From Legionella quateirensis (GTDB lineage Bacteria > Pseudomonadota > Gammaproteobacteria > Legionellales > Legionellaceae): 64,000 bases of DNA. Positions 53,359 through 62,438 of the stretch are shown here, one piece after another. The notes under the pieces are model-generated. The model worked only from the letters and a program-made list of their open reading frames with translations. It was not told where the DNA came from and ran no database searches. The position numbers were made by a program, and so were the translations under genes. Position 1 is the first letter of the stretch. Every line of letters starts with the position of its first letter. The DNA is taken from assembly GCF_001467955.1 (NCBI RefSeq), contig NZ_LNYR01000006.1, positions 1 to 64,000 of the forward strand, given 5' to 3'.

Positions 53359-56169
53359 TCATTTATTACCTAATAAAGCATGCTCAACCAAAGTAATTTG
53401 TTGTTGAGCATGCAGAGCAGGACTGCCCACTGCCGGAGCGGCGGCAAATTCTCTACCTGCATAAACCAATGTTTGTTCTGGACGTAAGCAATCCCGTATA
53501 TTGTGCTGAGATGAAAACCAAACGCCCTGATTTTGAGGCTCTTCCTGGCACCAAATCACATCATTGGCATGTGGATATTTATCCAATTCGGCCATTAATG
53601 CCTTTTTGGGAAATGGATAAAGTTGCTCAATACGCACTATGGCTACGTGATTCAGCTTTTTATCACGTCGCATTTGCAATAAATCATAATAAACCTTACC
53701 GCAACATAACACCACTTTTGTTACTTTGGGTGCTATCAAATCATCAATTTCAGGAATGACCGTATAAAACTTGCCTTTTGTTAAATCCTCTAAAGGAGAA
53801 ACAGCCAATTTATGGCGTAATAAACTCTTTGGAGTCATAACAATCAAGGGTTTTCTGAAATTACGAATCACTTGCCTACGTAACAAATGAAAGATTTGTG
53901 CGGGAGTTGTTGGAGTACATACTTGAATATTATGCTGGGCGCACAGTTGCATATAGCGCTCTAAACGTGCAGATGAATGCTCAGGACCCTGCCCTTCATA
54001 ACCATGAGGTAGCAGCATCACAAGGCCACACAAACGCCCCCATTTTTGTTCACCTGAACTTATAAACTGGTCAATAACAACCTGAGCTCCATTAGCAAAA
54101 TCGCCAAATTGAGCTTCCCAAATAACCAATTGTGTTGGCTCAGATGAAGCAAAACCGTATTCAAACGCTAAAACTGCTTCTTCAGATAATACTGAATCAA
54201 TAACAGTGAACGTACGTTTAGGATCTGTAGAAATCTGCTCTAAAGGAACAAAAGTTTCACCCGTTGCAGCATCATGTAACACCGCATGTCGATGAGCAAA
54301 AGTTCCACGACCGCAATCTTGGCCGGATAATCTCACTCCGTATCCTTCCTGCAATAAACTGGCATAAGCCATGGTTTCAGCATAACCCCAATTCATGGGA
54401 ATTTCACCAGTAGACATCTTCTCACGCTCAGCGAGTAAACGCTGAACCACTTGATGCAACTCAAAGCCCTCAGGAAGAACATTAAGTTTTTTGGTCAGTT
54501 TCTGTAACTCGGTTTTGCTAATCGTTGTATTGGCTTTATCCGTCCACTTGGCATTCATGTAAGGAGTCCAGTCTATAGAATATTTCCCTTCATAATCCTC
54601 ATGAACCACATCAACAACAGCTTTGCCGTGATCCAGACCATCTCTATAAGCATCAACAAATTTATCTACATCATTTTTGGTAAGTATGCCCGCATTGATT
54701 AACTGATCGGCATAAATCTCACGCAATGGACGCATCGATTTAATTTTTTTATACATTACTGGTTGAGTTACGGCAGGTTCATCTGCTTCGTTATGTCCAT
54801 TACGTCGGTAACAGACCAAATCGATGACTACATCGCGTTTAAACTTCATTCTGAAATCAAAAGCGATTTGAGTTGCAAAAACAACGGCCTCAGGATCATC
54901 TCCATTAACATGGAGTACAGGGGCCTGAACCATTTTCGCAACATCGGTACAATATAAAGTAGAGCGTGCATCCAATGGGTTACTTGTGGTAAATCCAATC
55001 TGGTTATTGATTACTATGTGAATAGTACCGCCTGTGGAATAACCTCTGGCCTGAGAAAAGTTAAAGGTCTCCATCACGACGCCCTGACCTGCAAAAGCAG
55101 CATCACCATGAAGTACCACTGGAACTACCGTATCTTTTTCCAACAAATCATTACGTCGCTCTAAACGTGAGCGAACAGAACCCTCAACAACAGGTCCAAT
55201 AATTTCCAGATGAGATGGATTGAAAGCCAAAGCCAAATGCAGAACTGACCCAGACTCAGTCTTGATATCTGACGAAAAACCAAGATGGTATTTTACATCT
55301 CCAGTTCGTTCGTATTTAACTTTCCCTTCAAACTCCTGAAATAATTGTCCTGGTTCTTTGCCCAAAACATTAACCAATACGTTTAAACGGCCTCTATGTG
55401 CCATTCCAATTACAACTTCCTTGACTCCATCTCTGCCAGCGTTATTAATGATCTCTTTCATCATGGGTATTAAAGAATCACCACCTTCCAGAGAAAAACG
55501 CTTTTGACCTACATATCGGGTGCCCAGATAGCGCTCCAAACCATCAGCAGCAATCAAATCCTTTAAGATACCTACCTTTTTTTGCGGATTATAATCGGGA
55601 CGCCCGCGAACAGACTCCATACGATGTTGCAGCCATTCAATTTCTTCGCTATCCGAAATATGCATGTACTCAATTCCAATGCTTCGGCAATAAGTGTCAC
55701 GAAGCGCTTTATAAATTTCGGATAATGGCATTTCGGGACCATTAAAACTGGTACCTGCAAAAAAGGAGCGGCTCTTATCTACCTCCGCGAGATGATGATA
55801 GGCTAATTCCAATCGAGAAACATGAGTTCGTTCTACCATACCAAGAGGATCAAGCTCTGCTGCCAGATGCCCCAAAGATCTGAAATCATTGATCAAGTTG
55901 GCAACCTGATATTGTTGGCTATCCGCTGACTGAATGACATGACTTACTTTCTTATCAGCATTCTGCAAAAAATATTCGCGAATATCTCTATGAGATACGT
56001 CGCTATCAGCACCATTGGTTTTAGGCAATGCACTAAAGATTGCTCTCCAATCGGCAGATACCGAGTTCGGATCAGCAAGATAATCCTCATAAAGGCTATC
56101 TACATAAGCCATACTTCCACCAGATAAATAGGAAGAAGCCCATTCATTTTGCAGATTGGAACTGCTCAT
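53359..56169 (-). CDS. sucA: 2-oxoglutarate dehydrogenase E1
   Basis: Thiamine-dependent decarboxylating subunit, 936 residues. It begins with the OGDH N-terminal peptide (ASSYLSGGSMAYVDSLYEDY), which docks to E2. It has GMAHRGRLNVLVNVLGK, GDAAFAGQGVVMET, the thiamine-binding YRRNGHNEADEPAVTQP, and LLPHGYEGQGPEHSSAR. The start ends at 56169 with GGAGAGAACA upstream; the longer frame begins with a TTG inside this site. The 157-bp gap to sdhB on the 5' side may hold a separate promoter. Confidence 0.97.
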   Translation of the reverse strand: MSSSNLQNEWASSYLSGGSMAYVDSLYEDYLADPNSVSADWRAIFSALPKTNGADSDVSHRDIREYFLQNADKKVSHVIQSADSQQYQVANLINDFRSLGHLAAELDPLGMVERTHVSRLELAYHHLAEVDKSRSFFAGTSFNGPEMPLSEIYKALRDTYCRSIGIEYMHISDSEEIEWLQHRMESVRGRPDYNPQKKVGILKDLIAADGLERYLGTRYVGQKRFSLEGGDSLIPMMKEIINNAGRDGVKEVVIGMAHRGRLNVLVNVLGKEPGQLFQEFEGKVKYERTGDVKYHLGFSSDIKTESGSVLHLALAFNPSHLEIIGPVVEGSVRSRLERRNDLLEKDTVVPVVLHGDAAFAGQGVVMETFNFSQARGYSTGGTIHIVINNQIGFTTSNPLDARSTLYCTDVAKMVQAPVLHVNGDDPEAVVFATQIAFDFRMKFKRDVVIDLVCYRRNGHNEADEPAVTQPVMYKKIKSMRPLREIYADQLINAGILTKNDVDKFVDAYRDGLDHGKAVVDVVHEDYEGKYSIDWTPYMNAKWTDKANTTISKTELQKLTKKLNVLPEGFELHQVVQRLLAEREKMSTGEIPMNWGYAETMAYASLLQEGYGVRLSGQDCGRGTFAHRHAVLHDAATGETFVPLEQISTDPKRTFTVIDSVLSEEAVLAFEYGFASSEPTQLVIWEAQFGDFANGAQVVIDQFISSGEQKWGRLCGLVMLLPHGYEGQGPEHSSARLERYMQLCAQHNIQVCTPTTPAQIFHLLRRQVIRNFRKPLIVMTPKSLLRHKLAVSPLEDLTKGKFYTVIPEIDDLIAPKVTKVVLCCGKVYYDLLQMRRDKKLNHVAIVRIEQLYPFPKKALMAELDKYPHANDVIWCQEEPQNQGVWFSSQHNIRDCLRPEQTLVYAGREFAAAPAVGSPALHAQQQITLVEHALLGNK

Positions 56170-56326
56170 TGTTCTCTCCAAAGGGTTTACCCAGTCTTTT
56201 TTAACACGCCTATTGAATCCGATTGAACGATTAACAACTTATCCAAATACTCTTATTTTATATGTTGTTAAGCGCTCAATCTGCATTCAAAGCAAATAGT
56301 TAAACTGTTCTGAGGTGATTCTTATA

Positions 56327-57049
56327 TCAAGTTTCCTGTGTCAACATTTGCGTGCGAATTTTAGCAATCGCTTGCGATGGATTGAGTCCCTTCGGGCACA
56401 CATTAGTGCAATTCATAATCGTTCTACAACGAAATACACTGAATGGATCTTGTAATTTATCCAAACGATGTTGCGTTGCTGTATCACGACTGTCAGCTAA
56501 AAAGCGTCTTGCCTGTAAAAGCCCGGCAGGGCCAACAAATTTTTCCGGATTCCACCAGAACGATGGGCAAGAGCTGGTACAACAAGCGCATAATATGCAC
56601 TCATACAGTCCATCAAGTTGTGCTCTCTCTTCAGGAGATTGTAAACGTTCCTGAGCGGGAGCCACTTCATCATTTTGTAAATAGGGCTCTATACGTTCAT
56701 ATTGTTGATAAAATTGACTCATATCAACAGCTAAATCACGTATTACAGGAAATCCGGGTAAAGGACGAATGACTACTTTATCAGTATTTAACTGAGATAA
56801 ATGCGTAATACATGCCAGTCCATTGGTTCCGTTAATGTTCATGCCATCAGAACCGCATACACCTTCTCTACAAGAGCGTCTATAGGTGATTGAAGGATCC
56901 TGTTCTGCTTTCAAGCGCTCAAGCAAGGTAAGTATCATTGGATCGCTTTTCACCGGAATCGCTATCTCATAATCTTTCATATAAGGTTTGTCATCCACCT
57001 CGGGATTATAACGATATATCGACAGGGTCACATTTCTACTATCAGTCAT
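56327..57049 (-). CDS. sdhB: Succinate dehydrogenase iron-sulfur subunit
   Basis: A 240-residue subunit carrying three clusters. The [2Fe-2S] ligands are in CREGVCGSDGMNING, the [4Fe-4S] ligands in CILCACCTSSCPSFWWN, and the [3Fe-4S] ligands in CRTIMNCTNVCPKGLNP. All expected cysteines are present. GAGG precedes the ATG, and it follows sdhA by 12 bp. Confidence 0.97.
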   Translation of the reverse strand: MTDSRNVTLSIYRYNPEVDDKPYMKDYEIAIPVKSDPMILTLLERLKAEQDPSITYRRSCREGVCGSDGMNINGTNGLACITHLSQLNTDKVVIRPLPGFPVIRDLAVDMSQFYQQYERIEPYLQNDEVAPAQERLQSPEERAQLDGLYECILCACCTSSCPSFWWNPEKFVGPAGLLQARRFLADSRDTATQHRLDKLQDPFSVFRCRTIMNCTNVCPKGLNPSQAIAKIRTQMLTQET

Positions 57050-57061
57050 TATATATCCTCT

Positions 57062-58831
57062 TTAATAAACGCGTTCTTTCGGCTCAAAGGGCTCGACGTA
57101 TTTTGGTGATGTATTCACTGGACGATAATCAAGTACCTCACCTTCCTCAAAATACAGCGTATGTTTAATCCAGTTGACGTCATCACGAGCAGGATAATCT
57201 TCCCTGCTGTGAGCTCCTCTGCTTTCAGTTCGGGCAATGGCAGATTGCGCAGTAGCATAAGCAGTTGCCATTAAGTTATCCAGCTCCAGCGCAGTAACTC
57301 GTTCTGTATTAAATACATGACTTTTATCATCCAGTTTAGCATGAGCCAGTCGTTCACGTAGTGCCTGTAGCCGTTTTAATCCTGAAGCCATTACTTCGCC
57401 AGTACGGAATACACCAAAATCTTCTTGCATGACTCGTTGCATTTCATCCCGAATCGTTGCAGGACTTTCACCATCTGTTGAATGCTCCCAACGCTCGTAT
57501 CGAGTCATTGATGCCGCGATATCATCTTCACTAATGTAAGGCATATCAGGCAATTGATTGGATTGCCATAGCTCTTCAACATGTAAACCAGCTGCCCGTC
57601 CAAACACCACCAAATCCAGTAATGAATTACCACCAAGACGATTTGCACCATGAACGGATACGCAGGCGCATTCGCCTACTGCATATAAACCCTCTACCAA
57701 TTGTTCTTCACCATTGGTTTTGGTTATCACTTGGCCGTGCATGTTGGTAGGTATTCCCCCCATACTGTAATGACATGTAGGAACAACGGGTATAGGTTCC
57801 AGAATCGGATCCACACCGGCAAACTTCATGGACAACTCACGAATACCGGGTAATCGCGACATAATCAAATCTGCTCCAAGGTGATCCAGCTTCAACTTGA
57901 CGTAATCCACGCCTTTAGGATCAAAGCCCTTGCCAGCTCGAATTTCCAGAGCCATGGATCGCGCAACCACATCACGCGAAGCCAGGTCTTTTACTCGAGG
58001 AGCATAACGCTCCATAAAGCGTTCCCCATCTTTGTTAATCAGGTAACCACCTTCACCTCTACACCCTTCGGTAACCAAAGTACCTGCCCCAGCTATACCT
58101 GTAGGATGAAATTGCCACATTTCCATATCCTGCAATGGAATTCCAGCTCTTAGAGCCATACCAAATCCATCGCCTGTATTGATATAGGCGTTTGTTGTCG
58201 ATTGATAGATTCGCCCAGCTCCACCAGTCGCAAGAATACATACTCTGGTCTGGAAAAACACCACTTCGCCAGACTCAATGTTCATTGCGGTGACACCGGC
58301 AATGCGTCCATGTGAATCTTTGACGAAATCAAGCGCGTACCATTCACTAAATACATGTGTTTTTGCTTTTAAATTTTGCTGATATAGAGTATGCAACAAT
58401 GCATGACCGGTTCTGTCTGCAGCTGCAGCTGTCCGCGCAGCTTGTTCACCACCAAAATTTTTGGACTGGCCACCGAATTGGCGTTGATAGATTTTACCAC
58501 TGTCCATACGTGAAAAAGGTAAGCCCATATGCTCCAATTCATATACTGCTTCAGGACCCGTTTTGCACAGATACTCAATACAATCCTGATCGCCAATATA
58601 ATCAGCTCCTTTGACAGTATCGTACATATGCCAACGCCAATCATCTGCATGAGAATTTCCCAAGGCTACGGTAATTCCCCCTTGAGCTGAAACAGTATGA
58701 GAGCGAGTTGGAAAAACCTTGGATAACAACGCTACTTTTAATCCTGAATTTGCCAACTGCAGCGCGGCACGCATTCCGGCACCACCAGCACCAATAATGA
58801 CCGCATCAAATTTATTACGTGGAATTGTCAT
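57062..58831 (-). CDS. sdhA: Succinate dehydrogenase flavoprotein subunit
   Basis: A 589-residue flavoprotein: FAD-binding [11 protein letters not shown] near the N-terminus, the FAD-linking His in [41 protein letters not shown], and the active-site Arg and His regions. It starts at the ATG ending at 58831, with GGGGACAA upstream. It starts 2 bp after the sdhD stop. Confidence 0.97.
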   Translation of the reverse strand: MTIPRNKFDAVIIGAGGAGMRAALQLANSGLKVALLSKVFPTRSHTVSAQGGITVALGNSHADDWRWHMYDTVKGADYIGDQDCIEYLCKTGPEAVYELEHMGLPFSRMDSGKIYQRQFGGQSKNFGGEQAARTAAAADRTGHALLHTLYQQNLKAKTHVFSEWYALDFVKDSHGRIAGVTAMNIESGEVVFFQTRVCILATGGAGRIYQSTTNAYINTGDGFGMALRAGIPLQDMEMWQFHPTGIAGAGTLVTEGCRGEGGYLINKDGERFMERYAPRVKDLASRDVVARSMALEIRAGKGFDPKGVDYVKLKLDHLGADLIMSRLPGIRELSMKFAGVDPILEPIPVVPTCHYSMGGIPTNMHGQVITKTNGEEQLVEGLYAVGECACVSVHGANRLGGNSLLDLVVFGRAAGLHVEELWQSNQLPDMPYISEDDIAASMTRYERWEHSTDGESPATIRDEMQRVMQEDFGVFRTGEVMASGLKRLQALRERLAHAKLDDKSHVFNTERVTALELDNLMATAYATAQSAIARTESRGAHSREDYPARDDVNWIKHTLYFEEGEVLDYRPVNTSPKYVEPFEPKERVY

Positions 58832-58833
58832 GC

Positions 58834-59181
58834 TTATTGTCCCCAAACAATCATTAAGCCCCAGATGAACTGACTAAGGAGCCATAGAACAACCACCATC
58901 TGCACTGCCAAACGTATAGCGGTACACTTCATATAGTCTGTTGTAACTGTCCAAATTCCGATCCAGGCATGCAATGACAATGCCAGCAATCCAATTGCAG
59001 TCGCTATTTGAAACAGCGTATTATTGAACAATAGTTGCCATTGTTCAAAATTTAAATCAGGATGCATGATCAAAAAACCAAATAAAAAAATGGCATACGC
59101 TGCAAAAAAGACTGCAGTAACTCGTTGAATCAACCAATCTTTTAACCCATTACCTGTTAAGCTAGTGACATTAGTTACCAT
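58834..59181 (-). CDS. sdhD: Succinate dehydrogenase membrane anchor subunit
   Basis: A 115-residue protein with three membrane segments. It has [20 protein letters not shown], then the haem-ligand region [18 protein letters not shown], typical of SdhD. Its start overlaps sdhC by seven bases, so the two are coupled. Confidence 0.94.
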   Translation of the reverse strand: MVTNVTSLTGNGLKDWLIQRVTAVFFAAYAIFLFGFLIMHPDLNFEQWQLLFNNTLFQIATAIGLLALSLHAWIGIWTVTTDYMKCTAIRLAVQMVVVLWLLSQFIWGLMIVWGQ

Positions 59182-59567
59182 ATCCAGATTCCTAGAATAA
59201 TTGTCAAAATAACTGAAAGAACTATAACTAAAATGGAAGTACGTCTACCTGTTGCCAAATGCTCACCAAAACCCATATCCATTATAATATGTCGGATACC
59301 AGCCAGAATATGATAAGCCAGTGACGCGCTAAAAGCCCACAACACTAATTTATAAAAAGGGCTTGTAATCATGTCTTTCATCTGGGTAAAGCTCTCTTCG
59401 GATTGAAGCGAAAGCCCCAGAATATATAACATGATGGGTAACAATATAAATAACAGTACCCCAGAAATCCTATGCAGTATGGACGCAATTGCCATAGGAG
59501 GAAATTTTAAAGTACCTAAATCAAGATTAACCGGTCTCTTCTTGTTCACTATTGGTTTCTTCCTCAT
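59175..59567 (-). CDS. sdhC: Succinate dehydrogenase cytochrome b556 subunit
   Basis: A 130-residue protein with three membrane segments and the family start RPVNLDLGTLKFPPMAIASI, followed by LHRISGVLLF. SLAYHILAGIRHIIMDMGFG carries the haem ligand His. The ATG ending at 59567 gives a length matching E. coli SdhC (129); the longer frame adds 23 unlikely residues. First gene of the sdhCDAB-sucAB-sucCD block. Confidence 0.95.
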   Translation of the reverse strand: MRKKPIVNKKRPVNLDLGTLKFPPMAIASILHRISGVLLFILLPIMLYILGLSLQSEESFTQMKDMITSPFYKLVLWAFSASLAYHILAGIRHIIMDMGFGEHLATGRRTSILVIVLSVILTIILGIWIW

Positions 59568-59869
59568 TAGAAAATGTTGTGAATATAGCACCTTCCCAAA
59601 TACAACTCGAATCAGCCTATTCTCATCTTCATCCATATTAATGATTTTTATCCTGATAATTGCATTACTATCAAACTGATTCTCTTGCCAAACCGTAAAT
59701 CAGGTGACGATAGTACAATCTAGAATGGCCAAATTTCAATACACGCAGACGAAGTATAGCACTCTGTTTTTATCACGCAAAGTTAAGTCGATAAGGAAAA
59801 TTCAGAACCAACTGGCCAATTGACAAAACCAGTACTATCATTAAACAAAACAATCACTTGGAAGTCTTG
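59568..59869. promoter_or_regulatory. Divergent region upstream of sdhC
   Basis: This 302-bp AT-rich gap between sdhC and the HDOD gene must contain the promoters of both the TCA block and the HDOD-RDD pair. I see no clear consensus boxes for named regulators and no hairpin. Confidence 0.4.
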
Positions 59870-61009
59870 ATGCTCACAAAAAGACCAATATTTAATCAGC
59901 AACTAAAATGTGTTGCCTATGAAATATTATCTTATCAAAATCTGCAATCAAGTGAAGATTTAGCCAATAGCCTTTTAGACTTAATTACCAACTCGGATAC
60001 ACAGCTTCCACTATTTATTCCCTTTGCCCTTAAAGTATACCTGGAACAATTGGATCCACCGGTAAAAAATCCAATAATATTAAAACTGCCTGCAGAAGAT
60101 ATAGAATCAATTTATTCAGTATCTGAATTACAGGAGTCTGTATTTTCGATCGCTTTACTCATCAATACACCACAACAGCTGGCATGGCTCAATTTCGCCG
60201 AGTATATTGCCCTGACAGATCAATTTATGAATCAGTCTGATGTAACCAAGGTTGTACAATACAGTAAATCAAAGCAACGAAAAGTGATAGCATATGGCAT
60301 TGCACAACAAGCCAGTTTTGATAAATGTAAAGCGATGACAGTGGATTATTATTGTGGCGATTTTCTTTTTCAACCTTCAGAAACGGTTCATAACGACATC
60401 GCGGCAAATAAATTGAATCTAATACAGCTTATTCAAACGGTTCAAAAAGATGACTGTGATTTTAATCATATTTCAGCTGTAATTCAGTCCGATCCTTTAT
60501 TAAGTTACCAAATCCTTAAAGTCGCAAACTCTATAGGACTCTCAGGAGGACAAACTATAGAATCTATTGACCAGGCAATAGCTCGGTTTGGATTAATCAA
60601 TCTGAAAAATTGGGTTATGCTGTTCTCTATGAAAAACATTTCAAATAAGCCTGTAGAAATACTAGAATCAGCGCTTATCAGAGCATATATGACGAGAGAG
60701 CTGGCTGAAGCCAGTTCGAAGATAAACGGTCAGAGCGCTTACACTGCTGGTTTATTATCCATATTGGACTGCTTGTTAAATAAACCCATGAAAGAACTGA
60801 TGCATCAAATCACCCTGGCCGAAGACATAAAAAATGCATTAATTGGGCATAAAGGCACATTGGGTAATTTACTTTCATTAGTTATAGCTTATGAACAAGG
60901 ACAATGGGAACAAGTCCCCACACAAAATTATAATGGGGTAGATATCAGTAAATTATATATAGACAGTCTGGCATTGATACACGACTGTTCAAAAGCCATG
61001 CATGGTTAA
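59870..61009 (+). CDS. HDOD-domain protein with degenerate EAL-like N-terminal part
   Basis: A 379-residue protein of the YuxH type. The first 190 residues resemble an EAL domain (RPIFNQQLKCVAYEIL, FALKVYLEQLDP) but lack the catalytic EAL triad, so it should bind no metal and not degrade cyclic di-GMP. The HDOD domain follows from about residue 195 (ISAVIQSDPLLSYQILKVAN, then IDQAIARFGLINLKNWV). Such proteins act in signalling. GGAAG precedes the ATG at 59870. It is in an operon with the RDD gene 21 bp downstream. Confidence 0.85.
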   Translation: MLTKRPIFNQQLKCVAYEILSYQNLQSSEDLANSLLDLITNSDTQLPLFIPFALKVYLEQLDPPVKNPIILKLPAEDIESIYSVSELQESVFSIALLINTPQQLAWLNFAEYIALTDQFMNQSDVTKVVQYSKSKQRKVIAYGIAQQASFDKCKAMTVDYYCGDFLFQPSETVHNDIAANKLNLIQLIQTVQKDDCDFNHISAVIQSDPLLSYQILKVANSIGLSGGQTIESIDQAIARFGLINLKNWVMLFSMKNISNKPVEILESALIRAYMTRELAEASSKINGQSAYTAGLLSILDCLLNKPMKELMHQITLAEDIKNALIGHKGTLGNLLSLVIAYEQGQWEQVPTQNYNGVDISKLYIDSLALIHDCSKAMHG

Positions 61010-61030
61010 ATTTCAACAATAAGGTACATC

Positions 61031-61408
61031 ATGTTTTTGATCCGATACTTGGCCGCACTTTGTTATGACGCAATAATCATTTTGGTCTTGTTTTTTTCAC
61101 TGACCATTCTGCTGCTGATTTTTAATCAAGGCCATGCTATACCACCCTCAACCCTTTGGTACCAGCTCTCGCTAATAGGGACAGCATTGTTATATTATCA
61201 CGGTTCAATACGATTTGGAGGGCAAACTCTGGGGATGAGAGCTTGGCGATTTAAACTGACCTCAGTTGATCAGAAGAGATTATCCAATAAACAAATTCTA
61301 TTACGGATACTGTATTTTATACCCGCATTATTTCTTGCGCCTTTATATATAAAAAGCAGTTATAACGTGTTAAATCAATGGACCAGAACTGATTTCATCA
61401 CAATTTAA
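61031..61408 (+). CDS. RDD family membrane protein
   Basis: A 125-residue protein with three or four membrane segments and the RDD pattern: RYLAALCYDAIIILVLFF with the conserved Arg and Asp, then GGQTLGMRAWRFKL and a final segment (ILYFIPALFLAP). Function unknown. AAGG lies before the ATG. Convergent with lvgA at a 9-bp distance. Confidence 0.85.
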   Translation: MFLIRYLAALCYDAIIILVLFFSLTILLLIFNQGHAIPPSTLWYQLSLIGTALLYYHGSIRFGGQTLGMRAWRFKLTSVDQKRLSNKQILLRILYFIPALFLAPLYIKSSYNVLNQWTRTDFITI

Positions 61409-61417
61409 AGTGAATAA

Positions 61418-62047
61418 TTAACGTGATATTCCAGCCGAAGTTGGATTATGTGATTGCTGGTAGGGTTTACGCGGTGCTTCCGCTGGATATCCATAACCTT
61501 TATCTGCAAGTCGTTTCACAGTCTGTAAATATCCCTCGCCCCATGGACCCGGATCAAAATTAGTGACGACTACGTTATAGCTCAAATTAATAATGGACTC
61601 AAAAGCCTTTCTCTGAGCAATTTCATGGCCGCCAAAGGCTACCTGAACTTCATCTTCCGAACTCACACCACCAGACTTCAAGCGCTCTACAAGAATATAA
61701 ATCATTTTTTCTATTGTAAAAAATAATTTGCACATGGACATCCCTGCGCTGAACATATCCTCACTTTTAGAAGTAGATAATTTGTGGCCGAAATCCTGAA
61801 TATCGTAAACAAACTCCAGAACATTCGATCCTGGAATATTTTCTGGCTTTATAATGATTGGTGGGGAAATGCTCTCAATATGTGGGGAAGTAATGTAAAG
61901 ATGAAAATCAGCCCAATGCCACCATATTTGATAAACACGCTCCACCAAGGTGATTGGATTATTCAAATCATTTGCTACTTCCAATTTGCGAACATCAAAA
62001 TTGACTTCCGCAAAAACGGGGTTCTCTTTATTCCCAGAGTCAGCCAT
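61418..62047 (-). CDS. lvgA: Virulence protein LvgA (IcmS-associated)
   Basis: A 209-residue acidic, helical protein with no signal peptide or membrane segment. Size, neighbours (RDD, HDOD and sdh genes) and my recollection of the sequence place it as LvgA. In L. pneumophila LvgA binds IcmS and acts as an adaptor of the Dot/Icm secretion system. The first residues (MADSGNKENPVFAEV) follow the ATG ending at 62047, with a weak GGGT site. Identity is from context, not a search. Confidence 0.7.
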   Translation of the reverse strand: MADSGNKENPVFAEVNFDVRKLEVANDLNNPITLVERVYQIWWHWADFHLYITSPHIESISPPIIIKPENIPGSNVLEFVYDIQDFGHKLSTSKSEDMFSAGMSMCKLFFTIEKMIYILVERLKSGGVSSEDEVQVAFGGHEIAQRKAFESIINLSYNVVVTNFDPGPWGEGYLQTVKRLADKGYGYPAEAPRKPYQQSHNPTSAGISR

Positions 62048-62219
62048 GTATTTACCCAAGTATTAAATGAGATAAGTTTATATTAGCCCAAAATTGAATG
62101 ATGAGCACGAATGATGTCATGAATAAAGGTAAAAAAACCGTAAAATTATGTTCTTACCCCCAAAATTAACACCGATGATAACCCTATGATCGTATTTTCA
62201 TATAGCGGGAAAATGCACA

Positions 62220-62438
62220 TCAAGATTGAGACTGATAATATTCAGGAGGAGTACGGCATTTAAAGCACGCACTTTGACAGGAACCCTTCTCCTGGCATTT
62301 TCTGATAGCACCTTTATTAAGCCATATGTCCAGCATTGGTTGCAGCGCAGGAAGATCCAGGTGAAATTCTCTGGTCAATTGCTGGGTACTGACTACACCC
62401 TCACGACAAATATAATCACGAATTTGTAACAACACCAT
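62220..62438 (-). CDS. feoC: FeoC-like winged-helix protein
   Basis: A 72-residue protein with the FeoC winged helix (MVLLQIRDYICREGVVSTQQL, LDLPALQPMLDIWLNKGAIRK). A cluster of cysteines follows in its C-terminal part (KCQEKGSCQSACFKC), typical of an Fe-S-binding FeoC. GGAG precedes the ATG, and the gene overlaps feoB by 23 bases. It lies before lvgA on the same strand. Confidence 0.85.
   Translation of the reverse strand: MVLLQIRDYICREGVVSTQQLTREFHLDLPALQPMLDIWLNKGAIRKCQEKGSCQSACFKCRTPPEYYQSQS

Noticed and set aside
62416-62438. Possible misassembly where feoC and feoB overlap by 23 bases
   Set aside because: Such overlaps are normal in feo operons. The FeoC start has a good ribosome binding site inside feoB, and both proteins have normal ends.
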